From assembly GCA_028868515.1 (NCBI GenBank), contig JAGWUI010000012.1, positions 34,972 to 98,971 on the forward strand: a DNA stretch of 64,000 nt, written 5' to 3'. The position numbers and the translations under genes are program-made. Each line of letters starts with the position of its first letter. Within the stretch, counting starts at the first letter, position 1. Positions 54,266 through 63,224 of this stretch are shown piece after piece. Under the pieces are notes generated by a model. That model had not been told where the DNA came from and made no database searches. It saw only the letters and a program-made list of their open reading frames with translations. The stretch comes from Gammaproteobacteria bacterium. Its GTDB lineage: Bacteria; Pseudomonadota; Gammaproteobacteria; Pseudomonadales; Moraxellaceae.

Positions 54266-55237
54266 ATGTATGTGAATGGTGCTTTAGTCGGGATGTTGAT
54301 CGACTATTTAGAAGCAAAGCAAGTTGCTGCACCTGTCTTTAAAGCTCAGTTGGTTGAACTTCAAGCTCAAGAGCGAATTTCGATTCAGACTTGGATAAGT
54401 TTGCTCGATGAAGTTGCGCGATTAACGCCAATTCCCGCAGTGGGCTTATCTCTTGGGCAATATATCAAAGCATCACATACAGGAATCGTGGGTTATTTAG
54501 GCTTGTCTTGCGGCAGTGTGGGTGAGGCCTTGGCATTGTTCGAGCGATTTGCACGACTGATCTATGATGTCAATTCATTGTCGATGACAATGGAAAATGA
54601 CACCGTGACTATCAGTTGGGGAAGTGAGCATGTTGCGCCAGGGCAGCTTGCCGATGAAACGGCGATTTCCGTGTTTTTTACCATGGTTCAAGTGATAGCA
54701 GGTCGAGCGCTGTATCCGACTAAAGTGAATTTTATTAATGTAGCTCCAGCAGATCTCACCCCTTATGAGGAGTTTTTTCATTGTCCTGTGACCTTTGGTG
54801 GCATACGCACTATTGTTGAATTTCCTGCCGAATATTTAAATATTACCTTAGAAAAAAAAGACACGATGTTGCTGGATCTTCTTGAAGGCCATGCGCAAAC
54901 ATTATTGAACACATTGCCGACTGATGAGTTTGAAAAGCGACTCAAAAAGTTATTTACTGACATGCTCAAAAAGCAAGAGATGCCTTCGTTGGAGCAGGTT
55001 GCAAGTCGAATGCATACGTCAGTTCGCACATTACAACGCCGCTTAAATGAACATGAAATCAAGTTTCAAGAGCTGTTAGCAGACGTCAAACTCGATTTAT
55101 TTAATCAATATATTAAGGATGAGTCGCTGACCTTGTTTGATATTGCGCTATTACTTGGATATTCGGAGCAAAGTGCATTTACTCGAGCGGTGAAGCGATG
55201 GACAGGAAAGTTGCCTAAAAATTTTAGGAAGCCGTAA
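54266..55237 (+). CDS. AraC-family transcriptional regulator
   Basis: About 323 residues: N-terminal ligand-binding domain of the arabinose-binding type (residues 10-195) and C-terminal double helix-turn-helix (TLFDIALLLGYSEQSAFTRAV with the conserved AFTRA pattern). The ATG at 54266 (MYVNGAL) follows AAGGATGAG by a suitable gap; the earlier ATG 54254 sits directly against the AAGG and is less likely. It is divergent from the fatty acid hydroxylase gene and ahead of the YbjQ gene; its targets may be these neighbours. Confidence 0.88.
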   Translation: MYVNGALVGMLIDYLEAKQVAAPVFKAQLVELQAQERISIQTWISLLDEVARLTPIPAVGLSLGQYIKASHTGIVGYLGLSCGSVGEALALFERFARLIYDVNSLSMTMENDTVTISWGSEHVAPGQLADETAISVFFTMVQVIAGRALYPTKVNFINVAPADLTPYEEFFHCPVTFGGIRTIVEFPAEYLNITLEKKDTMLLDLLEGHAQTLLNTLPTDEFEKRLKKLFTDMLKKQEMPSLEQVASRMHTSVRTLQRRLNEHEIKFQELLADVKLDLFNQYIKDESLTLFDIALLLGYSEQSAFTRAVKRWTGKLPKNFRKP

Positions 55238-55334
55238 GATGATAAATAGACTTCACTGATCGCTTATGTGACACTCAAATAAGAAATAGGCTGCGACAGA
55301 ACAGTTTCATCATAAGTCATAAGGAAAACATAAC

Positions 55335-56573
55335 ATGACGATTATTACAGGATTATCTGGTAACGAAATTTACTGTTTAAAAAAGAAAGAATTATTGCCG
55401 GGTAATTTGGTGATTGGGAATAGTGTTTATTCTTTGGGATTACTGCGCAGTATTGGTTCAGGCCTGAAAATATTGGCTGGTGGTGAAGTTAAACCTGTGA
55501 CCGAGCTGATTCATACAGGACGTTTATTAGCCTATAAAAGAATGTTAGCTGAGGCGAAAAGTCATGGTGGGATTGGCATCACGGGTGTATCGAATGATTT
55601 GATTTTTCAGGGTACTAATATCGAATTTCTCTCGATCGGTTCAACGGTTCATCATGATCCGAGTGCAACCGATGGTGATAGTAGTGATCGCTTTAAGTTC
55701 TCGACTTCGGCGGACGGTCAAGCGTTGTATTGCCAACTAGATAGTGGATTTAAACCGAAGCAGTTTGTGTTTGGTAATGTGGCGTATTCAATCGGGATTG
55801 GCGGTGGCATTGTTGGTGGTCTGCGCAGTTTGGCGCGTGGTGAAATTAAGCAATATTCTGAAATTTTTAATAAAACACGTCATTTGGCTTTAGAACGTAT
55901 CGCGGCGGAGGCGAGCGCAGTGGGTGCAAATGCAGTGGTGGGGATTAAGACCTCGATTCTACCGCTTGCAGGGATGCAGGAAATGGTCATGATCGGCACA
56001 GCCTCACGCCATGCGATGCTGCCTGAAAGTAATTATAAAAATCCGATCACCAGCGATCTGACCAACGAAGAAATGTGGAATCTGGTTAATCAGGGTTATA
56101 TGCCTGTCAAATTAGTGCTGGGTGTATCGGTGTATTCATTGGGTTTTATTGGTGGATTGAGCACCTTCTTTCGCTCGTTTGTGAAGGGCGAAATTACCAC
56201 GATGACGACACTGATTTATGAAGCGCGTGAAAATGCGCTGAAGCATATAGAGCTTGATGCGCAGCAATGTGGTGCGGATCAGGTCGTCGGTATTAAGACT
56301 TATGTATATGATTTAGGCGGTGGAATTATTGAGTTCCTTGCGATTGGCACGGCGGTCAAACGGATAGATGGGCTGACAACTGAGTCGGAGCAGTTGATTC
56401 CACAGGCGATTATTCGTGATCAAGATACGTTTATTAATTCTGCGGATGGAACGCGAGATGTGTCTCTCAATCGTCCTGTTAATTCAGCCAGTATTATGTC
56501 GATTGTGTTTGGACTGTTGATCTTTTTCTTTGTGGTGGTGATGCAGTTGGTGAATATTTTTAGTCATCATTAA
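55335..56573 (+). CDS. Three-repeat YbjQ-like protein with C-terminal membrane segment
   Basis: 412 residues containing three copies of the YbjQ/DUF74 domain at about 24-107, 138-226 and 257-340. Each has the (V/I)xGNSVYS...G start and the end motif GADAVVGIK or GIGITGVS, then IGTAVK/IGSTVH. YbjQ of E. coli is a single 107-residue domain that forms pentamers. After a polar linker a hydrophobic segment at about 386-408 (IVFGLLIFFFVVVMQLV) anchors it. Function is unknown; the family is sometimes said to bind metals. AAGGAAAAC precedes the ATG. Confidence 0.8.
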   Translation: MTIITGLSGNEIYCLKKKELLPGNLVIGNSVYSLGLLRSIGSGLKILAGGEVKPVTELIHTGRLLAYKRMLAEAKSHGGIGITGVSNDLIFQGTNIEFLSIGSTVHHDPSATDGDSSDRFKFSTSADGQALYCQLDSGFKPKQFVFGNVAYSIGIGGGIVGGLRSLARGEIKQYSEIFNKTRHLALERIAAEASAVGANAVVGIKTSILPLAGMQEMVMIGTASRHAMLPESNYKNPITSDLTNEEMWNLVNQGYMPVKLVLGVSVYSLGFIGGLSTFFRSFVKGEITTMTTLIYEARENALKHIELDAQQCGADQVVGIKTYVYDLGGGIIEFLAIGTAVKRIDGLTTESEQLIPQAIIRDQDTFINSADGTRDVSLNRPVNSASIMSIVFGLLIFFFVVVMQLVNIFSHH

Positions 56574-56609
56574 GTGTGTGATATCTAAGTTGTTGAGTTG
56601 ATTTTATAT

Positions 56610-57200
56610 ATGGATAAAATTTCTCAAATTTTAAGAAACTCAGAGGCTATTAATTTACTTCAATCTAGAGTTCATGAAACCTATAAAGAACGAGACAAAA
56701 ATCAGGAGTCTTTTAAACAATGGCAGCAGGCTTGTTTAGATTTTCATAACTATCCTGATGATTATTTTTTTCCTAATGGCGAAAAGCAAATACAGCGAGT
56801 GAAAAAAGGTCATGCAGATGCAATTTCTGATGCACTATTTTTCCTTCTCGCTGATCCTGTGCATTTTCGATCAGGTTATCTTAAAGAAACGCTATGGAGA
56901 TTAGTGCCGCATTGGAGTTTGAGTGAGCAACAAAAAACAATGATTGAAAATGCTGCATTAGCTTATTTGCATAAAAAAATGAGAAGAGATTTTTGGTATA
57001 TGTGTCGAGCTATGGCGGTAGTAGGAGGTCAGCAGTTTTGGATGGATGTTGAATCAAGACTAACTTGCGGTGACTTATTAATTGCGAAAAGAGCTTCATA
57101 TTTATTTGCGTATCGTTTTGGCGTCAATGATGGCGAGATGCTACATAGAAAAGTGAGTTTAGAGACTTTTATGCTGAAATATCAAAATAGGTCTAAATAA
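56610..57200 (+). CDS. Helical protein, function unknown
   Basis: 196 residues, mainly alpha-helical, with no signal and no membrane segment: MDKISQILRNSEAINLLQSR, then SDALFFLLADPVHFRSGYLK and LIAKRASYLFAYRFG. Aromatic and basic residues are frequent and it may be a HEAT-like or protein-binding fold, but no family is recognised. ATG 56610 is used; a TTG at 56598 is in frame without a ribosome site. It begins 36 bases after the YbjQ gene and may be co-transcribed. Codon use is A+T rich. Confidence 0.55.
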   Translation: MDKISQILRNSEAINLLQSRVHETYKERDKNQESFKQWQQACLDFHNYPDDYFFPNGEKQIQRVKKGHADAISDALFFLLADPVHFRSGYLKETLWRLVPHWSLSEQQKTMIENAALAYLHKKMRRDFWYMCRAMAVVGGQQFWMDVESRLTCGDLLIAKRASYLFAYRFGVNDGEMLHRKVSLETFMLKYQNRSK

Positions 57201-57404
57201 ATTTAGTGTTTGTTTTAGCCAAGACTTATGATGAATATGACATAAGGCTTTTTGTTACACAAAGTCTATGTAAACAACATTTTCTCTTTGTTGATTGGTT
57301 TGATCACACAGTTTTGCTGTAAAAATATACAAATTTGCATTAGATTAAGAGGTCTTTAGTTTTATGATGAAACTAGAGCGGTAAATCTAACTGGGAGTTT
57401 AATA

Positions 57405-57788
57405 ATGAAATTATCAAAAAAATTAGCATCTCGTCATTTGGCTGTTGCGGCTTTAGTTATTGGGGTGAGTGCCCCATTGTATGCGATGGCAGATACACCA
57501 TCCGCGACTGAAACAGCGGCAAAAGTGATGGCAGATACAACAACGACCGTCAAGCATAAAGCCCACCGTGCAGAACATAAAGCTCGTGCCGCAGTAGAAA
57601 CCAAAGCTGAAGCAGTCAAGACCGATGCAGATGCTGCCAAAAAAGGCGCAGAGAAACGTGTGGTCTGGAAAAATGGCGTTGTATTTCATGACGTAGAACC
57701 ATCTGGACAAGCGACCAGTTCTTTTACCGCACCTTCATCGACATCAGATACATTACAAGGCGGAGTCACAACAACGCCTGCACATTAA
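57405..57788 (+). CDS. Small Ala/Lys-rich periplasmic protein
   Basis: 127 residues. A Sec signal at the N-terminus ends LYAMA|DTPSAT. The mature part is rich in Ala, Lys, Thr and His (VKHKAHRAEHKARAAVETK, a helical amphipathic stretch), ending with a Ser/Thr-rich tail. It probably binds to nucleic acid, peptidoglycan or membranes by charge; no family is recognised. GGGAG precedes the ATG and a terminator follows. Confidence 0.6.
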   Translation: MKLSKKLASRHLAVAALVIGVSAPLYAMADTPSATETAAKVMADTTTTVKHKAHRAEHKARAAVETKAEAVKTDADAAKKGAEKRVVWKNGVVFHDVEPSGQATSSFTAPSSTSDTLQGGVTTTPAH

Positions 57789-57823
57789 TCATGAGTTGAT
57801 GCTTGATTCGATGTTTTTGAATG

Positions 57824-57861
57824 AAAAACCAATGTCAGATTGTGGTGGGCATTGGTTTTTT
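57824..57861. terminator. Terminator between the Ala/Lys-rich gene and AraC gene
   Basis: AAAAACCAATG (57824-57834) pairs perfectly with CATTGGTTTTTT (57850-57861), with T runs on both strands for the two convergent genes. Confidence 0.82.
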
Positions 57862-57880
57862 ATTGCCTGCTTTTTGATGT

Positions 57881-58894
57881 CTATTTTTTGATATCTAGTC
57901 GCTGACGAAATTCACCAGGCGTAATGCTCGTCCATTTTTTAAATGCACGATGAAATGCGCTGGGTTCTGCGAAACCTAATGTGGTCGCAATTTCCATCAC
58001 GCTTTGCGTTGTATGACTGAGTGCGTGGATGGCGAGATCACGCCGCAGTTGGTCTTTAATCATTTGAAAAGGCTGTCCTTCTTCTTCTAAACGACGACGC
58101 AACGTCGAACGTGTCATATTCAGTTTTAATGCAAACGTATCAAAATCAGGCCATTCTTGACTTGGCATTGCTCGCAGCATTTTGCGAATCGTCGCGGAAA
58201 AGCTCGAATTGTTTTTATATTTCAGCACAATATTGGCAGGCGCAGCGCGGATGAACGCCAGAACGGTTCGTTCATTTTGAATAACGGGTAAATCAAGATA
58301 TTGCGAATCAAAAGTCAGCGAAGTTGTTGCTTCGTCAAAGTGGAGTTCAGGGGAATACATGAGGTGATATTCCTCGCTGTAATCGGGTTCTGGATAAGCA
58401 AAACCTGCGATGAGTATTGGAATACGCCGCCCAACCAACCAACAAGCAATACCATGTTGCATGATCAGCAAGGTTTCATGACCAAAGATGCGTGGCTGAG
58501 GGTGTTGCATTTGTTCCTCGATCACAATTTGGCTGTATTGTCCTTCGCTTTTGATACTGCAATGGTAATCATCGAGCAGTAAATTAAAGAAACGCATCAT
58601 ACAAACCAAAGCGCTTTTGAGTGTCTTGCAATGAACTAATGTGCGACACAACATGGCAAAACTGCCCACTTTCATACGATGTGAGTCTTGACCAAAAAAC
58701 TCATCATCTAAGCAACGTGCAACCGCTAACCAAAGGGCACTGAAATGATCTGCGGTGACGCGTGATTGTGGCAATTGTAATAGAGTCGGATCAATGCCAG
58801 ATTCAAGTAATACAGGCGATATGTCAAATCCACGCTGTGCGACTGGATGTAGCGCAGAGTTGACGAAATGGATGGAGATGCTATTTTTTTCCAT
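57881..58894 (-). CDS. AraC-family regulator, probable controller of the valine operon
   Basis: 337 residues: an N-terminal ligand-binding domain of the arabinose-binding type (about 20-210) and a C-terminal double helix-turn-helix (SVMEIATTLGFAEPSAFHRAFKKW, given in part). The gene is divergent from mmsA across 206 bases, as MmsR is in Pseudomonas, where it activates mmsAB. That placement makes it the likely activator of the operon at 59101. The ligand is not known. Confidence 0.88.
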   Translation of the reverse strand: MEKNSISIHFVNSALHPVAQRGFDISPVLLESGIDPTLLQLPQSRVTADHFSALWLAVARCLDDEFFGQDSHRMKVGSFAMLCRTLVHCKTLKSALVCMMRFFNLLLDDYHCSIKSEGQYSQIVIEEQMQHPQPRIFGHETLLIMQHGIACWLVGRRIPILIAGFAYPEPDYSEEYHLMYSPELHFDEATTSLTFDSQYLDLPVIQNERTVLAFIRAAPANIVLKYKNNSSFSATIRKMLRAMPSQEWPDFDTFALKLNMTRSTLRRRLEEEGQPFQMIKDQLRRDLAIHALSHTTQSVMEIATTLGFAEPSAFHRAFKKWTSITPGEFRQRLDIKK

Positions 58895-59100
58895 ACTGAG
58901 TATAGCGTTTTATTAGAGTCAATGATGTGAGTATCATCGCATAAAATTAGATCAACATGGTAAATTCTCTCACTGAATATGAGGTTATCTAGCATTGGAG
59001 ATCAAGATGATTTTGAATAATCTGATGAAATCATCAGCAGAATTGAGCTGCTTAAGATTTCTCAGGTTTTGTCGTAAATCCAGCATAAGGAACTCGTCAC
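58895..59100. promoter_or_regulatory. Divergent control region between AraC gene and mmsA
   Basis: 206 bases. TGATGA (59023-59028) and TCATCA (59031-59036) form a short inverted repeat with a two-base spacer, and GATGATTT about 15 bases before it repeats the half site. These are candidate activator sites. AAGGA lies upstream of the mmsA ATG. Confidence 0.45.
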
Positions 59101-60606
59101 ATGGCTACTGCTATTCCAACCGTCAAACTGCTCATTAATGGTCAATTTGTTGAATCGAAGACGAATGAATGGCGCGATGTAGTGAATCCAGCGACGCAAC
59201 AAGTTTTAGCTCGCGTTCCATTTGCAACCACCGATGAAATCAATGAGGCGGTTGCTTCTGCTAAAGCTGCGTTTAAGACATGGCGTTTTACGTCGATCGG
59301 AACTCGCGCACGGATTTTCCTTAAATACCAACAACTCATCCGTGAGAATATGAAAGAACTTGCAGCGATCCTGACCGCAGAACAGGGCAAAACATTAGCT
59401 GATGCAGAAGGTGATGTGTTTCGCGGTTTAGAAGTTGTTGAACATGCTGCCAATATTGGCAATCTACAAATGGGCGAACTGGCAAATAACGTCGCAAATG
59501 GTGTGGATACTTACACGATTCAGCAAGCGCTGGGTGTGTGTGCGGGGATTACGCCATTTAACTTTCCAGCAATGATTCCGCTGTGGATGTTCCCGATGGC
59601 GATTGCTTGCGGCAATACGTTTGTCTTGAAGCCGTCTGAACAAGATCCGATGGTGACGATGCGCTTGGTCGAGTTGGCGCTAGAAGCGGGGATTCCTGCT
59701 GGCGTGCTGAACGTGATTCATGGCGGCGAACAAGCTGTGAATGCGATCTGTGATCATGCGGATATTAAAGCCGTATCGTTTGTCGGTTCAACCAAAGTCG
59801 GTACGCACGTCTACAACCGTGCATCGCTTGCGGGTAAACGTGTGCAATGCATGATGGGTGCAAAGAATCACGCGATTGTTTTACCTGATGCCAATAAAGA
59901 ACAGACCTTAAATAATCTTGCTGGTGCAGCGTTCGGCGCGGCTGGTCAACGCTGTATGGCGCTGTCGGTTGTGGTGCTGGTTGGTGCGGCAAATGAGTGG
60001 ATTCCTGACATTGTCGCAAGAGCGAAAACGCTGAAAGTAAATGGCGGTGCTGAGTCAGGTACGGATGTTGGGCCAGTGATTTCTTGTGCGGCTCGTGAGC
60101 GCGTTGAAGGCTTGATCGCGAGTGGTCTTGAAGGCGGGGCGAAGCTGGAGTTGGATGGTCGGAATCCAACAGTTGCAGGTTATGAAAATGGCAATTTTGT
60201 TGGTCCGACCATTTTCTCTGGTGTGAAGTCGGGCATGAAGATTTACGATCAAGAAGTGTTTGGTCCAGTACTTTGCATCGTGTCGGTTGCAACATTGGAT
60301 GAGGCGATAGATTTTATTAATCAAAATCCAAATGGCAATGGCACGGCTATTTTCACCCAATCAGGCGCAGCAGCACGTAAATTCCAAGAGGAAATTGATG
60401 TTGGTCAGATTGGGATTAACGTGCCGATTCCAGTGCCAGTTCCACTCTTTTCTTTCAGTGGTTCGCGAGCATCGAAACTGGGTGATTTAGGGCCTTATGG
60501 CAAGCAAGTCATTTTGTTCTATACCCAAACCAAAACGATTACTGCGCGTTGGTTTGATGATGATGCGGTCGTAGGTGCTGTGAATACCACGATTTCTTTG
60601 AAGTGA
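59101..60606 (+). CDS. mmsA: CoA-acylating methylmalonate-semialdehyde dehydrogenase
   Basis: Oxidises methylmalonate semialdehyde with CoA and NAD to propionyl-CoA in valine breakdown. Aldehyde dehydrogenase fold: [51 protein letters not shown] and the active Cys at about residue 285 in [10 protein letters not shown]. The CoA-using subfamily is shown by [18 protein letters not shown]. 501 residues. First gene of the valine operon; a repeat and 252 bases precede the next gene. Confidence 0.94.
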   Translation: MATAIPTVKLLINGQFVESKTNEWRDVVNPATQQVLARVPFATTDEINEAVASAKAAFKTWRFTSIGTRARIFLKYQQLIRENMKELAAILTAEQGKTLADAEGDVFRGLEVVEHAANIGNLQMGELANNVANGVDTYTIQQALGVCAGITPFNFPAMIPLWMFPMAIACGNTFVLKPSEQDPMVTMRLVELALEAGIPAGVLNVIHGGEQAVNAICDHADIKAVSFVGSTKVGTHVYNRASLAGKRVQCMMGAKNHAIVLPDANKEQTLNNLAGAAFGAAGQRCMALSVVVLVGAANEWIPDIVARAKTLKVNGGAESGTDVGPVISCAARERVEGLIASGLEGGAKLELDGRNPTVAGYENGNFVGPTIFSGVKSGMKIYDQEVFGPVLCIVSVATLDEAIDFINQNPNGNGTAIFTQSGAAARKFQEEIDVGQIGINVPIPVPVPLFSFSGSRASKLGDLGPYGKQVILFYTQTKTITARWFDDDAVVGAVNTTISLK

Positions 60607-60660
60607 ATAATAGCTCCTTCCCCTGAGGGAGTGGTTATGTTTACGTTAGTTTTGTAGTGT

Positions 60661-60768
60661 TTTTGCTTTGAAGTCTTCCCTTTCAAGGGGAAGATTTAGA
60701 TGGGGATGGTTTTTATTTTGCTCTAAAACCACCCCCCATCCCGACCTTCCCCCTGAGAGGGAAGGAGA
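60661..60768. repeat. REP-like palindromic repeat, family A, copy 3, inside the valine operon
   Basis: TTTTGCTTTGAAGTCTTCCC, CCCTTTCAAGGGGAAG, GATGGGGATGG against CCACCCCCCATC and CCTTCCCCCTGAGAGGGAAGG. Same unit as 4621-4724 and 26311-26428. It lies in the 252-base gap between mmsA and the dehydrogenase, and a partial arm (CCTTCCCCTGAGGGAG) comes just before it. Confidence 0.75.
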
Positions 60769-60858
60769 CAAGCATCTAGTAATTTCTTAACTGCAACAGT
60801 TAACGCATACATGGGCTAAGAGAAAGACTTCAGAGCAAAATAGGAAATGAACTAAACC

Positions 60859-62019
60859 ATGAACTTTGATTTATCAGAAGATCAGCGTGCATTTCAACAA
60901 AGTGCACGTAATTTCGCGGCGACAGAAATGGCACCATTTGCGGCGAATTGGGATGCGGAGTGTATTTTTCCTGTAGATATGATCCAAAAAGCAGGGGATT
61001 TGGGCTTCTGCGGGATGTATACGCCTGAAGATGTCGGTGGCATGGGATTGTCGCGCCTAGATGCGTCGATTGTATTTGAAGAATTGGCTTACGCTTGTCC
61101 GTCTACCGCAGCGTATATCACGATTCATAATATGGCGTGTTGGATGGTTGCGACTTGGGCGACGCCAAATGTTCGAGAGACTTGGAGTCCATTACTAGCC
61201 AGTGGGCAAAAGTTGGCATCGTATTGTTTGACTGAGCCGAATGCGGGTTCGGATGCCGCGTCACTGAAAACACGCGCTGAACTCATTGATGGGCATTATC
61301 GATTAAATGGCGCAAAAGCCTTTATTTCTGGGGCTGGCTCTACTGATTTATTAGTGGTGATGGCGCGTACTGGCGGAGATGGTGCGGGTGGAATTTCTGC
61401 ATTTGCTGTTCCTGCGGATAGCGCGGGCATTACCTATGGTCGCAAAGAACAGAAGATGGGGTGGAATAGTCAACCGACGCGGATTATTAGCTTTGATAAC
61501 GTCATGATTCCTGCGGATCATTTGCTCGGGCAGGAAGGTGAAGGCTTCAAGATTGCCATGCGCGGGATTGATGGCGGGCGGATTAACATCGCGACTTGTT
61601 CGATTGGTGCAGCGCAAGCGGCGCTAGATGCTGCACGGATTTACATGAGCGAACGCCAGCAGTTTAAGCGGAAACTTGCTGATTTTCAGGCATTACAATT
61701 TAAGCTTGCTGATATGGTGACGGAGTTGGTTGCTGCACGTCAGATGGTTCGATTAGCCGCCTGTAAGCTCGATCAACATACACCAGATGCAAGTGTGTAT
61801 TGTGCAATGGCGAAGCGTTTTGCCACTGACATTGGCTTTCAGGTGTGCAATGATGCTTTACAGCTACACGGTGGAAATGGCTATATCCGTGAATATCCAT
61901 TAGAGCGTTATTTACGCGATGTACGCGTCCATCAGATTTTAGAAGGAACGAATGAAATCATGCGCGTGATTATTTCACGCCAGATGTTAAATGGAATTTC
62001 ACCTGAGGAGATTCGATAA
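60859..62019 (+). CDS. Acyl-CoA dehydrogenase, probable isobutyryl-CoA dehydrogenase
   Basis: FAD enzyme that makes the alpha-beta double bond in isobutyryl-CoA. 386 residues with YCLTEPNAGSDAASLKTRAE, the FAD-binding ISFDNVMIPADHLLGQ and the catalytic Glu in ILEGTNEIMR. The operon context (mmsA, hydrolase, mmsB) makes isobutyryl-CoA the best substrate, though the sequence alone could also fit other short branched chains. It overlaps the hydrolase start by one base (TAATG), so the two are coupled. Confidence 0.9.
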   Translation: MNFDLSEDQRAFQQSARNFAATEMAPFAANWDAECIFPVDMIQKAGDLGFCGMYTPEDVGGMGLSRLDASIVFEELAYACPSTAAYITIHNMACWMVATWATPNVRETWSPLLASGQKLASYCLTEPNAGSDAASLKTRAELIDGHYRLNGAKAFISGAGSTDLLVVMARTGGDGAGGISAFAVPADSAGITYGRKEQKMGWNSQPTRIISFDNVMIPADHLLGQEGEGFKIAMRGIDGGRINIATCSIGAAQAALDAARIYMSERQQFKRKLADFQALQFKLADMVTELVAARQMVRLAACKLDQHTPDASVYCAMAKRFATDIGFQVCNDALQLHGGNGYIREYPLERYLRDVRVHQILEGTNEIMRVIISRQMLNGISPEEIR

Positions 62020-63191
62020 TGGATGACTCTCATATTGATCTAAGAAGCCCTGTTTTATTTGGGACACTGACCGCAGATAACGGTCGTCGCATTGGCATGA
62101 TCACACTCAATGCAGAAAAAACTTTGAATGCCCTGTCGCTTGACATGATTGATTTAATCACTGAACAACTTGAAGCATGGGCAACGGATGAGGATTTAGC
62201 CATCGTAATCCTGCAAGCTGCAGGTGATAAAGCGTTTTGTGCGGGCGGTGATTTGCAAAATCTGTATCAATCGATGCTCATCCACCATGATTCCCCTGAA
62301 AAAGATGATATTCGCGCGAACCCGTATGCTCGTGATTTCTTTGATCGTGAATATCGACTGGATTATTTCATCCACACGTATCCGAAGCCGATTTTGTGCT
62401 GGGGACATGGCATTGTCATGGGTGGTGGCATTGGTTTAATGGCAGGCGCAAGCCATCGTGTGGTGACAGAAAAGTCACGTCTGGCGATGCCTGAAATTGC
62501 GATTGGTTTATTTCCTGATGTGGGTGGAAGTTATTTCCTCAATCGGATGCCTGGAAAACTGGGTTTATTTCTCGCATTAACGGGTGCGATGATTAATACA
62601 GCCGATGCAAAATTTGCCCAACTTGCTGATTATGCAATTGCGCAAGTTGATAAATCAAAAGTACTTGATGAGTTGCTTCGTCAACCGTGGGGTACGACGC
62701 ATGATGAAAATAGCCAACTTCTTGATATTGTTTTGCGTCGTTCAGAAATTAAGTTAGAGGTGGTTCAAGGACCATTGCAAGTTCATTTTGAAGCAATTAA
62801 CGAGCTTTGTAATAAAAACGACCTCACCCAAGTTGTGCAAGCAATTATCACGTTGGATCCTGAAGAAGCGTGGCTCAAAAAAGCGGTCGCTGCTTTGAAA
62901 GCAGGTTCACCAAGTTCTGCGCATTTAGCTAATCTACTCCTGAATCAAACTGTGAACTTGCCGCTAGCCGATGTATTTCGTCTTGAATATATCGCAGCGC
63001 TGCACTGTGCAGCACGTCCAGATTTTGCTGAAGGAATCCGCGCATTGTTGATTGATAAAGATCTGAAACCAGAGTGGCAACCTGCAACACATGCAAAGAT
63101 CACTCCAAAATGGGTCAATGGCTTTATTGAAAGCCCTTGGTCTATTGAAGGTCATCCGCTTGCGGATTTAGGTATCGGCAAAAGCCATTAA
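62019..63191 (+). CDS. 3-hydroxyisobutyryl-CoA hydrolase / enoyl-CoA hydratase family
   Basis: 390-residue crotonase-fold enzyme. AFCAGGDLQNLY forms the oxyanion hole, and the segment MPEIAIGLFPDVGGSYFL is the hallmark of 3-hydroxyisobutyryl-CoA hydrolases, which split the CoA ester to free 3-hydroxyisobutyrate. A separate enoyl-CoA hydratase for methacrylyl-CoA is not seen in the window and may lie further downstream. The length is typical of the hydrolase rather than of small hydratases (about 260). Confidence 0.88.
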   Translation: MDDSHIDLRSPVLFGTLTADNGRRIGMITLNAEKTLNALSLDMIDLITEQLEAWATDEDLAIVILQAAGDKAFCAGGDLQNLYQSMLIHHDSPEKDDIRANPYARDFFDREYRLDYFIHTYPKPILCWGHGIVMGGGIGLMAGASHRVVTEKSRLAMPEIAIGLFPDVGGSYFLNRMPGKLGLFLALTGAMINTADAKFAQLADYAIAQVDKSKVLDELLRQPWGTTHDENSQLLDIVLRRSEIKLEVVQGPLQVHFEAINELCNKNDLTQVVQAIITLDPEEAWLKKAVAALKAGSPSSAHLANLLLNQTVNLPLADVFRLEYIAALHCAARPDFAEGIRALLIDKDLKPEWQPATHAKITPKWVNGFIESPWSIEGHPLADLGIGKSH

Positions 63192-63224
63192 CACACAAAA
63201 ACTAGAAAATTACGGAGTGAAATG

